64,000 nt of DNA. Source: Cervus elaphus (taxonomy: Eukaryota > Chordata > Mammalia > Artiodactyla > Cervidae). The notes beneath the pieces were generated by a model, which saw only the letters and a program-made list of their open reading frames with translations, had not been told where the DNA came from and did no database searches. This document shows positions 55,597 to 64,000 of this stretch, piece after piece (positions within the stretch are counted from its first letter, which is position 1; every line of letters begins with the position of its first letter). The stretch is from positions 135,914,155 to 135,978,154 of the forward strand of contig NC_057848.1 of assembly GCF_910594005.1 (NCBI RefSeq), in the 5' to 3' direction. The position numbers and the translations under genes are program-made.

Positions 55597-55895
55597 TTTA
55601 AAGTATTTTTATTTATAGGTTTATTTTTGGCTGCCCTGGGTCTTTGTTGCTGTGTGTAAGCGTTCTCTAGTTGTGGCCAATGGGGGCTACTCTCTAATTG
55701 TGGTGCACAAGTGTCTCATTGTGGTGGATACTCTTGTTGTGGAACATGGGCTCTAGGTGCAAGATCTTCAGTAGTTGTGACTCATAGGCTTAGTTGTCCT
55801 TTGGCATGTGGGATCTTCCCAGACCAAGGATCGAACTTGTGTCCCCTGCATTGACAGGCAAATTCTTAACCACAGGATCACCAGGGAAGTCCCCC
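55597..55895 (-). mobile_element. CHR-1-type SINE
   Basis: Antisense: GGTTTATTTTTGGCTGCCCT, GTTCTCTAGTTGTGGCCAAT, GTGGTGCACAAGTGTCTCAT, GGAACATGGGCTCTAGGTGC, then the tRNA-like end GATCGAACTTGTGTCCCCTG. Outer duplication CACATAAATTCTT at 55366-55378 and 55896-55908 marks its insertion into the LTR. Confidence 0.92.
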
Positions 55896-55945
55896 CACAT
55901 AAATTCTTGCCTCAGTGTCTGCTTCGAGGGGGAACCCAACCTAAG

Positions 55946-57129
55946 ACAATGATTCCTATTCTGTCAAATTTATTCTAGAACCCAGTGACATTCTGTGATG
56001 TTTCAAGTGTTTATACTTTAGGAGATGAAGTGCCTAATGTTTTTACATGGAAATACCCTTTCACAAAACCCCAAGACTTCAAGAGCCTTTAGAATCATTC
56101 AGGAGGCATTTTCTTTTGTTTTTAAATAATAAGAAAAATGTATTCTCTTCCATTTCAAGAAGCTCAGTCAGTACTCAGGGTCAGGTAATTCAGCGCTATC
56201 ACCATCGACCCAGGTTTTCCATCAGGAGGCATTTTCTATCCCCTCCTATGTCTTCATTCATTAAAAAAAAATTATTATGAGTGAGACTTCCTGGAAGGTG
56301 ATGACCTAAGCCTATCCACACCTTTATTTCACAAAACCATCCAACTGCCTACTGCCTTCTACTCCCTCTACCCTGCTTTGCCCCCATGAAAGCCTCGAAC
56401 ATTGCCTATATTTTGCATCTGTCTCCTTAGCCCCAGAGTTCTCAGGACCCTGGGAAAGACCAGGGATGTGAAGAAGGATCATTTTCATTCTGTCTTCTAA
56501 ATACAGGAGATTTCAAAAGAACTGATCACAAATCAAAGTAAAAAGCTACAATCTTGGCTTTGTTCCCTGTCTGCTGTTTGTATATTTTATATGATACACA
56601 GGCCGGGGGTGCCTATGGTGGGCCCTGCTGGTTATAACCACAATCAATCAATCCCAACCTATTTTCAGGACCTGCCAGCCATCAGGATGACTCCCAGAAC
56701 TCTTGGAGCCTTCTTTTTGTTATTTAAAGACTGGTGAAAGGATACAAAAATACTTAATGAAAAGATCAAGCTGACCAAGTGACATATTGGCTTAGGACTG
56801 GAGGCCCAGGCTGTCAGAAGGCCATTAGCATCTTGATCTCTGATTACAGGACAGGTGGACAAATTGGGCATCCAGACATGGTTTTATCCCTGCCATTAGG
56901 ATAGGGTGGCTCTGAGTAAGCCTCACTACTATAGTCTAATACAAAAGAGGTGTCACAGGGGCTAACAAGATAGTACTGGTTTGCCACTGTCTTTTTAGCC
57001 TAGAACTTTGCCCCTAGCCACACCACAGTAGCTAATACTCCAATACTCTAAGCAGTGGCCCAGGACAATACCAGAGTTTCTACAGAACACATGCACAGCA
57101 GCAAAGGCCTACAGTGTCCCCTTTGAACT
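55946..57129. other. Unassigned sequence with one orphan retro-insertion
   Basis: Unique by eye except for the 107-bp insert at 56115-56221. No exon supported. Confidence 0.5.
56115..56221 (-). mobile_element. Orphan retro-insertion of unknown source (107 bp)
   Basis: The segment is bounded by exact 16-base direct repeats TCAGGAGGCATTTTCT (56099-56114 and 56222-56237). It begins with TTTGTTTTTAAATAATAAG, as expected for an antisense A-rich tail. The body (for example GGTAATTCAGCGCTATCACC) matches no SINE or LINE that I recognise. It may be a 3' fragment of a host transcript or small RNA copied by L1. Confidence 0.75.
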
Positions 57130-57545
57130 AGGGGTGCCTGATAGACTACAGGACGACCAGGTACATTTGCATTTCAGATAAACAATATTTGTCAGTATAA
57201 GTATATCCCAAATAGTGCATGTTGTTGTCATTGTTTAGTTGCTAAGTCATGTCCAAGTCTTTTGTGATCCCATGGACTGTAGCCCACCAGGCTGCTCCAT
57301 CCATGGGATTCTCCAGGCAAGAATACTGGAGTGGGTTGCCATTTCCTCCTCCAGGGGATCTTCCTGACCCAGGGATCGAACCTGCATTTCATTCGTCTCC
57401 TGCATTGGCAGGTGGATTCTTTACCGTTGTGCCACCTGGAAAGCCTGAACTGGGGGTATCCTTACTAAAGAAGAAGATAGCCTATCTGAAATGCAAAGGT
57501 AACTGGCCATCCTGTATTTTTAGTTGCTAAATCTGGCAGCCTTAC
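57130..57545. mobile_element. Foldback hAT-type MITE split by Bov-tA
   Basis: Left arm 57130-57220 (ACAGGACGACCAGGTACATT, GCATTTCAGATAAACAATAT) is complementary in reverse to right arm 57447-57545 (CCTATCTGAAATGCAAAGGT, AACTGGCCATCCTGTATTTT). Ends GGGGTGCCTGATAG and AATCTGGCAGCCTTAC agree with a common palindromic mammalian element. The SINE sits where the hairpin loop would be. Confidence 0.87.
57221..57446 (-). mobile_element. Bov-tA SINE in the foldback loop
   Basis: Antisense from GTTGTTGTCATTGTTTAGTT to GTGCCACCTGGAAAGCCT; B box visible as GGATCGAACCTGC. Confidence 0.96.
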
Positions 57546-58516
57546 CTTGGATCCCCGTTGCCATTTCTGCATGCCCATCCCCACAGCTTCCAGTGATTTT
57601 GCTCCCAGTGGGCTGCATCTCTGATTCTTCTTGGCAGGCCTGCTCTTGGGCTGCTGGAGCTGCTTTGCCTGCAGATGTGGAGAGTGGAAGTGCCTGGGAG
57701 TTTACACATCCCCCCCACCCTGCTCCAGGGTGGTCCTTAGCCAAGGATTGTGGGGCACAGGAGTGTGAAAGACTAGCTCTGATGCCCTGGGTCCAGCAAG
57801 GTCAGACTGAAGCTCCCCTCTGCAGAGCTGGTGGGCCTAAGAGTACACATGCACATGCAATTGGCTTTCTCCCCTTACCTGTCCTGCGTGCCCCACCCAC
57901 TTCCCAGTGTCTCCAGGGAGCATTTCTTTCAGCAGTTGTTTGCTCTGGAATCTTTAGCTCAAGGTCTGCTTGGGGAGAACTCTGCCTAAGATAGCTAAGC
58001 AAGGGAGAGGTCTTCAGGTGGTAGGTAGGCTGATGGAGTTTTGAAGAGGGAAGGGAAAGGCAATGGGGAAAGCTTCCAGGGAGAAAAGCTGTATGTGGGA
58101 GAGGGAGCCGGTGAAATTAAGCCACTCTGATTCCTGATTCCTTTGCCAGAACAGCCAGTTGGCCTCCTGAGAGGGGACTAGGCACCTACATCTTTCCAGG
58201 GAACCCACTGTTATCAGTGATGCTCCAAAGTGCAGGTTCGTGTTGAGGGCCTATTAGCCAGATACCAGCTGTCACTCTCTGAGACTCCTTGGCTCAGTCT
58301 GGCCGCCGGTAAGACTTAGCAAGTGCTTAGCATGCTGCCTGGCAGGTAGAAGGTACCCTGGATATGCAGGAAGAGTGAATGACTAAATGGAGTGACTCCA
58401 CATCCTTACAGCCCATGTGCCATACTTCCCCAAGGCCTACCTGGTGGGATCCAGTCTCTTAAAAACACTGCAAATATGCCCAATACATAGGACGTTTAAC
58501 AAGTCTTCAGATTCTT
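57546..58516. other. Unassigned sequence, no gene supported
   Basis: The 156-residue frame at 57524-57994 begins inside the foldback transposon and has no domain. A weak MIR/L2-like block is near 58310-58360 (CAAGTGCTTAGCATGCTGCC). Confidence 0.45.
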
Positions 58517-58721
58517 CTTTTTATTTTTTTAATGAAGTATAGTTGATTGACAACGTTGTGTGAATTACTGCTATATAGCAAAGTGACTCAGGTATGTACA
58601 TATATACATTTAAAAAATATTCTTTTCCATTATGGTTTATCCTGGGATATTGACTATAGTTCCTTGTGTCATGCAGTCAGACCTTGATGTTTATTCATTC
58701 TATATGTAACAACAAACCTTT
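58517..58721 (-). mobile_element. L1 3'-UTR, 5'-truncated
   Basis: GAAGTATAGTTGATTGACAA, CTATATAGCAAAGTGACTCA and TTGACTATAGTTCCTTGTGT; AGATTCTT occurs at 58509-58516 and 58722-58729, a probable target duplication. Confidence 0.9.
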
Positions 58722-58794
58722 AGATTCTTAAGAGCTGGGGCATGGAGGATACATACAATGCTGGACCAGCTTGGGTCCCTTAAAAAGGAAAGGT

Positions 58795-59001
58795 CAGTCT
58801 CAACCTTGACTGCTCATTAAAATAACCTGGGAAAGCTGGAAAAAAAATCCTGATGCTTGGGTCTCACCTCCAGAGATTCTGTTTCCATGGGTTAGGGTGT
58901 GATCTGGACAACAGAATTTTTTTTTTTTTTTTTTTTGGACAACAGAATTTTTAAAAAGCTTCCGGGAGAATCTATTATGTACCTAGAGTTGAGAGCCACT
59001 A
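58795..59001 (+). mobile_element. hAT MITE (MER20/MER5-like), carrying a tail-only insertion
   Basis: CAGTCTCAACCTTGACTGCT at one end and GAGTTGAGAGCCACTAG at the other, with CTCCAGAGATTCTGTTTCCA inside. It is interrupted by a duplicated GGACAACAGAATTTTT separated by T-run. Confidence 0.75.
58906..58952. repeat. Poly-T flanked by 16-bp direct repeats
   Basis: GGACAACAGAATTTTT occurs at 58906-58921 and 58937-58952, with only T between. It has the form of a target-site duplication around a tail-only retro-insertion (antisense poly-A). Confidence 0.93.
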
Positions 59002-59187
59002 GACTAAAAAATTCTGTGCCTGGATGGAATGCCTCAGGACACCTTAGATTAAATAGGATGACAGCGTTGGAGATAGTCAAGGCGTTTGGTTAATTGGGCT
59101 CCATTATTTAAAATTCTAGAGTGTCTGCATTTAAGGAAATAAATGGTTCTTAGATTGAAAAAAGCTTTTTTACTTCAGCAGTTACTA

Positions 59188-59376
59188 AAGTGGTTCTCAA
59201 ACTTAAGTGAACATCAGAATCACCTGCAGGGCTTGTGAAAACACAGGCTGTTGGGCCCCGCCCCTAGAATGTCTATTTTGGTGGGTCCAGGGAAAGGCCC
59301 CAGTATTTGCAATTCTGAAAAGTTCCCAGGTGATGAAGGTGCTTCTGGTCTGTGGAGCTCAGCTGGAGAAACACTG
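59188..59376 (+). mobile_element. hAT MITE (MER5A-like), near full length
   Basis: AAGTGGTTCTCAAACTTAAG, ATCAGAATCACCTGCAGGGC, AGTTCCCAGGTGATGAAGGT and GAGAAACACTG at the far end. Confidence 0.88.
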
Positions 59377-59489
59377 AGTTACTATGAACTGTATTTGGGG
59401 CTGAGCTGACACTCTTGTGAATGCATTTTGCTTTCACTCATTCATTCCCTCTGGGTTTATCCCTCAAAAGTATCCTTAAGGATTGTGTA

Positions 59490-59862
59490 TTGTTTTTTAT
59501 TTTATGTTACCACACTCTGTAACAAACAGTCCCCCCAAATCTCAGTGACTTACAACTACTGATGTTTATTTCACAGTTGCAGATCTGGAGGTTGCCTGGG
59601 CTAGATTTGAGTCCAGGCTTCAGTTTGGGTTCATGTTTGTCCTACATAGATTCATTTGGAGACCCAGGCTGAAGCAAGGGCTACCTGGGACATGTTCTTT
59701 TAAAAAAGGAAGACAGAAGATTCAAGAGGGCTGGTGGAAATGTAAAGCTTTAGCTTTTAATTGAGACACTGTCACTTTCACCCACATTCTACCAGCCAAA
59801 GCAATTTACATGGCCAAGCTCAAAGTCTGAGGATGGGGAGATATATTCTGTCTACAGTAAAC
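59490..59862 (-). mobile_element. MaLR-type LTR-like repeat, diverged
   Basis: TAACAAACAGTCCCCCCAAA, TCAGTGACTTACAACTACTG, TTTCACAGTTGCAGATCTGG and later ACATGGCCAAGCTCAAAGTC follow the antisense order of the LTR group at 32561. Confidence 0.55.
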
Positions 59863-61553
59863 AGTGTCAGAGACAAGGAGTAAAGAAAGAACAATGGACA
59901 AATATCATTCTATCTATCGATCTATCCCAGCCTGTTAGGTTTCAGGCTACACATGAAGTCCTGCAAAGATGCAGGAAGATAAAATAGGGTCCTAGCCTCT
60001 GAGACACACAGACTGACAAGACAGGCAGACAAAGATACAAGAGGGTGATATGGATGAGTGGAGGGCAAATGAGCAGCAGCATGGAGGTGGGAATGGCTCC
60101 CATTGCTGGGATGTCTATCCTCCCACATGGTGCAACCAAGGCTCTTGGAACTGTGCCCAGGCTTCATTTCTGGGGGCCAGGACTGCGTGTGGGAGCAGCC
60201 GAGCTGGCCCACAGCTGTGAGGCATAGAGCAAAAGGAATTGAATCTGTGCCTGGGCTAGGGCAAGTTTGCTCCAGAAAGAAAGTACCTAGTCCAAAGCAG
60301 AGAACAATGGAGAAGGAGAACTGGCCTTTTATCAAAGGGCTGGCACAGAAAACCAGAAACACGAGTGAGAGTTTGGGGAAGCGAAACCTATGGTGATTTT
60401 TGGAAGCCTAAGGTTGGAGGGTAAAGGCTGCTTGATGGGGGCTCTATTGCACTGAGTTGGAGGCAGGGAAGGCTCTATGAAAATCATCAAGTTGGAGGAC
60501 AGGAAAAGGGATGTGAATCTGGGGAACTTTCCCAGAAAAGAGGGCATTCCAACTGGGGCATGGCTAGTGAGTAGGAGTTTGTTAGTACGTGGAGGTTAGA
60601 TGGTGGGAAGAGGAGTTACAGGGGTTTGGGTGATAATTCCAGGGGCACACAGACCCCTCCTTTCCCTATAAAATTTCTTCAATTGTTATCTTTGACTCGT
60701 TCACGGCCCACCACCAGCCAGCATTCTGTTTGATGCTCCAAGCTACCCTGCTGTCCACAGCTGTCTCTATTTTGCAGGTCACTGAGGTTTTATTGCCTCT
60801 GAGGTTCAAGGATTTTTCCTCTTTGAGTAATTACTGCTGAAATTATGTGGTTTGATCTCTGAGTGATTATAAAACTCTGAGACTCCCAAACGGTGAAACT
60901 TAGATGAACTTTTCCAGGAACTGAGGCCCAGAACCGACATCCCCAGCACTGGGCTCAAACACATCATCAGCCAGGACGCCTTCCCTTCAACTACCCTCCC
61001 TGTGTGGGTGGGGGAGATCCCTGACTCCTGGCAGTCCTTGCTCTCCTCCCAGAGATTGGGTCAACTTTTGGTGAGAGCTTCTATTTTTAGAGAAGCATAA
61101 TAAATCCCTCAGGGTGGCATGATTAAACACTCCAAGGTCTTAAAGTCATCTTTTAAGGGATCTAAAGGTGCTCGTGAAAATGCGATTTCTGGGGAGTCTG
61201 CCATGACATCTTTAAGCTTCTGAATTGGATGAACTGATAAGGCCAGCAGGACAACTCCATAAAGAAAGGCATTTTAGACGGAAGTGAAAACTTGCTCAAA
61301 GGCATGAAGTACGCATGGCGGAGGTGTTGGGAGAACATGCTCAGTGGGTCTGGGCCGGTGGAAATGGTCGGGGCTGGAGAATGACACCGTTGCAGGGGAC
61401 AGACAGTGGCTAAGAGGGTTGGGCTTTGCCTTCTAAGAGGTGAGAACCACAAAAGCCGTTCAAAAGGGGAAGTGGCATCCTCCAAACTTCATCTAGTTTC
61501 TGCTGAAAGTCTTGAGGAAGAGGGAGGAAACTGGAGAGAGATGAGAGGGAACC
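59863..61553. other. Unassigned sequence, no gene supported
   Basis: Opposed frames of 146 (minus) and 97 (plus) residues overlap at 59922-60396 without domains. No young repeats seen. Confidence 0.5.
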
Positions 61554-61564
61554 CTGATTAGGGT

Positions 61565-61785
61565 TTCCCTGGTGACTTCGAAGGTAATGGATCTGCCTGT
61601 AATGCAGGAGACATAAGAGACATGGGTTTGATCACTGGGTCAGGAAGATCCCCTGAAGAAGGGCACAGCAACCCACTCAAGTATTCTTGCCTGGCAAATC
61701 CCATGGACAGAGGAGCCTGGCAGGCTACAGTACATGGGATTGCAAAGAGTCAGACATGACTGAGCAACTAACACTTTCACTTTGA
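61565..61785 (+). mobile_element. Bov-tA SINE
   Basis: TTCCCTGGTGACTTCGAAGG to GAGCAACTAACACTTTCACT; target-site duplication CTG(A/G)TTAGGGT at 61554-61564 and 61786-61796. Confidence 0.95.
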
Positions 61786-61796
61786 CTGGTTAGGGT

Positions 61797-62812
61797 CACG
61801 TCGCTGGAGCTGGGGAAGAGAAAATGCAGTCCAACCTTTAGTCTTTTCAGCAGAAATTTCAAAGTCAACCTCCTAGAGGGATGGAGAGGGTGATGTAATG
61901 GAGGGAGCAGGCTGGAATTTTCTTTTTCTCAAATGGCATGATAGGCTTTGTGTGTGAGATGCAGATACATTTTGCATAGTAATCATGGGAGAAGTATCTC
62001 CATTTCCACCAAGATATACATTCACTTCCACTTTCCTTTAAAGACTTGCTATCTCTTTTCTGAACTTTTGAGAGAGACATGGGTATATAAGGAATATTTC
62101 ACTCTCTTAGTAACACCATGCCAGACCCACCAAATGAAGAGAAATGATTTATGGCAACTGATACCTGGCCTCAGTGTTAAGGAGTAAGAGAAGGTGCTGG
62201 GGACGGTGAAACACCAGACAGACATGGGGCCATGGCTTCTCTGCTTTAGCTGCTGAGATCAGATTTTCTTTTTCCTTTTTTTTTTGAGATCAGATTTTCT
62301 AATTTTGCAAATGAAACAGGGAAATTATTTTAACATAAAGTCTTTTCATCGAAAAATTGGCTCTAATTCACATTTTTTTTTCTACAATGCTATATATAGA
62401 GGCCAGATGGGGGTGTGGATCCTGATTTGCACCTGTGCCCCTAGATCTTCACTGGGCATAGTCCCCTTCAATGCAGGATTGTCATCTTCCCCCAAGAGTG
62501 ACATTTTCAAGACAGACATGATCCAGATGACAGGGCTGTATCAAAGGGCCAGAGGACTGGGAAGGGCATGGGGGCCTAGATGGTGATTCTCAAAGAACTT
62601 TAGAGGGGAGAAGGCTTTTGCTTCTGGATCTGGTTCTTCCCTTTTCCTGGGACTACTTTCACCAACTGATGCTGCCTACTCCCCTTGCAATAGTGTTTGA
62701 TACAGTGAAATCTAGATCAGTCAAAAGTGCATGGGTGGCGGTAGTCATGGCAGGGGGCAGACAGTTGCCTGGCGAGAACCCACTGAAGCTGGAGGGCAGC
62801 CAGGCTGACTGG
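61797..62812. other. Unassigned sequence with a tail-only insertion
   Basis: Unique by eye apart from the direct repeats at 62254-62300. Frames reach 100 residues without domains. Confidence 0.5.
62254..62300. repeat. Short T-rich tract flanked by 16-bp direct repeats
   Basis: TGAGATCAGATTTTCT occurs exactly at 62254-62269 and 62285-62300, separated by 15 bases TTTTCC plus T-run. It has the form of a target-site duplication around a tail-only antisense insertion. Confidence 0.93.
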
Positions 62813-64000
62813 ATTCAGTTCCTAAGGCTGCTGTAACAAAGAAAACACGAGCTAGATGGCTTGGGGACGAAACTCTGGGAGGAGGAGCGGGAGCAAATAG
62901 ATAGTTTGCCTGATGAAGCTCTGGCTGTTCTGAGGTAACGCGCCAGGGGCCCTCAGGAGCCTGTGCCTCAGATATCACAGTCCAGTGCTGCATATATATG
63001 TGGCTTTCCACATGTCCACCCTCCTTTGCTGCTGTGGGAACCTTGCATTTGAGACTTTGTGGCCTCCTCCCTGCTTCTGTGCCTCCCCCCATGCTGGCTC
63101 TAACAGGAGGGTCTCTGGTCCCCAAGGGCAGAAGGAGCCATGTCCATGTAGGAAAGGGGGCAGGGAGCCCGAGGAGCATGTGCACCACCTCCTTTGGAAG
63201 TTTGCCTCCCCGAGGCAGAGATGACATTAACTGCCATCCACTCTAACGTTCCTTGGAGCTTTGAGTCTTCTCTCCACGGTCTCTTCTCAGGGTCACCCCA
63301 TCCTTGAAAAAAATCGCAGAGACAGGGCACTTGCTGCCCCCAAGGCAGCCCAATTCATTTTAGACAACTCTAATCTTTATCAAATTCGTCCTGAGGCTGA
63401 GTCAGAATCTGCCTCCCTGGCACTTCACCCCTTAATCCTGGTTTATCCACTGGGGCCTGGCGCGCAAGTATAATTCATCAAATCGTCGGCTATCAGAACA
63501 GAGGGCCACCAAAGGCCAACCCCTCATCTTAAGGTCCTTTTGCCTTGGCCGGAATTGTCTGCCACTTACATGTGTCTGCTTCTCCCCCGGATTTGAATAG
63601 AATGTGATTCTTATTTCCTTGCCAGGCTTGGATGCCCTTTCAGCAAAATCACCTTGGCCTTGTCATCCCAGGAAGAAGGGAGGGTGGCAAAGACGCTCTT
63701 TATGGCTCTTTGAAAAACCAGATCCAGAAGCAAAAGCCTTCTTCCCCCTATAGTTCTTTGAAGATCACCATCTGGGCAAGTGGAGGAGTCATGGCCGCAG
63801 ATACGGCAATGGCAACAGGCCTGTCTGCCCGCAAACCCTGGACATCCACGTGACCCGTTGCTGCAAACAGCTGCCGCTCTTCCTGCTCACACCCCCACCC
63901 CCAGGCCCAATATAAAAGTACACCCATCATCGTATTTATAGAACTAGTAAATAAAGAATAAAATAGCAAGTTAAAGTAGGTTTTGATTGCCTACGTGTTG
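62813..64000. other. Mostly unassigned to the window end
   Basis: A short antisense LTR-like start (CAGTTCCTAAGGCTGCTGTA) lies at 62818-62870. The 160-residue minus frame at 62745-63227 overlaps plus-strand frames and shows no domain. 63440-63960 is free of repeats and could be conserved non-coding DNA. A TATAAAAG at about 63911 is not supported as a promoter. Confidence 0.45.

Larger units (their letters stand above)
55230..55945 (+). mobile_element. LTR 3' part split by two SINEs
   Basis: AATAAA at 55353-55358 is followed, after both SINEs, by GCCTCAGTGTCTGCTTCGAG and GGGGGAACCCAACCTAAGAC, the same LTR ending as at 2789 and 6834. Confidence 0.7.

Noticed and set aside
63905..63955. TATAAAAG followed by AATAAAGAATAAAA, promoter or polyadenylation site
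   Set aside because: AT-rich chance motifs; no downstream exon or GC-rich promoter context is visible before the window ends.
1..64000. A new multi-gene defence or biosynthetic system
   Set aside because: The window is mammalian repeat-rich non-coding DNA; nothing resembling an operon or clustered system is present.

Overview
This is nuclear DNA from a bovid-type ruminant (cattle, bison, buffalo, sheep or goat; the sequence does not let me separate them). The diagnosis rests on repeats. There are about twenty Bov-tA SINEs (tRNA-Glu-like head plus BovA body), one ART2A/BovB tail, CHR-type tRNA-Glu SINEs, and L1 elements with the ruminant 3' end that reads through AAGTAATTAGCCTCCAA. BovB-derived SINEs are a known marker of ruminants.

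I could not support any host protein-coding gene, true tRNA gene, snRNA gene or CRISPR array. The longest open frames are either L1 ORF2 remnants (3094-3906; 10632-10895 on the minus strand), SINE-derived, or chance frames in GC-rich DNA. The window is best read as intergenic or deep-intronic DNA. Exons of a gene I do not recognise, or a lncRNA, cannot be excluded without alignment.

Layout: 0-6 kb holds old LTRs, Bov-tA copies and a young L1 3' end. 6-9.5 kb is an LTR followed by mostly unassigned sequence. 9.95-11.3 kb is one ancient L2 split by a younger L1 with a 16-bp target-site duplication. 11.3-18 kb is mixed. 18-21.2 kb is old L1 with a nested SINE and a Tigger-like DNA transposon. 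21.3-31.7 kb has scattered MIR, Bov-tA, two severely truncated L1 tails with clear target duplications, and a degenerate TG-rich tract. 31.7-33.1 kb is a large inverted repeat: a MaLR LTR fragment copied in inverted orientation into a neighbouring L1. 38.1-42.4 kb is poor in young repeats and richer in CpG, and is my best candidate for a regulatory block. 42.4-48 kb is Bov-tA, CHR-1 and LTR sequence. 48.1-50 kb is repeat-poor with an AT-rich segment that looks like a conserved non-coding element. 50.1-64 kb holds old L1, nested SINE/LTR structures, a foldback DNA transposon split by a SINE, and two tail-only retro-insertions.

The elements do not form a pathway. What the window records is chronology: MIR, L2, MaLR and hAT are oldest; CHR SINEs are intermediate; Bov-tA and ruminant L1 are youngest and lie inside the others. 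Repeat family names come from remembered consensus sequences and should be confirmed with RepeatMasker/Dfam; the MaLR and hAT subfamily names are the least certain.
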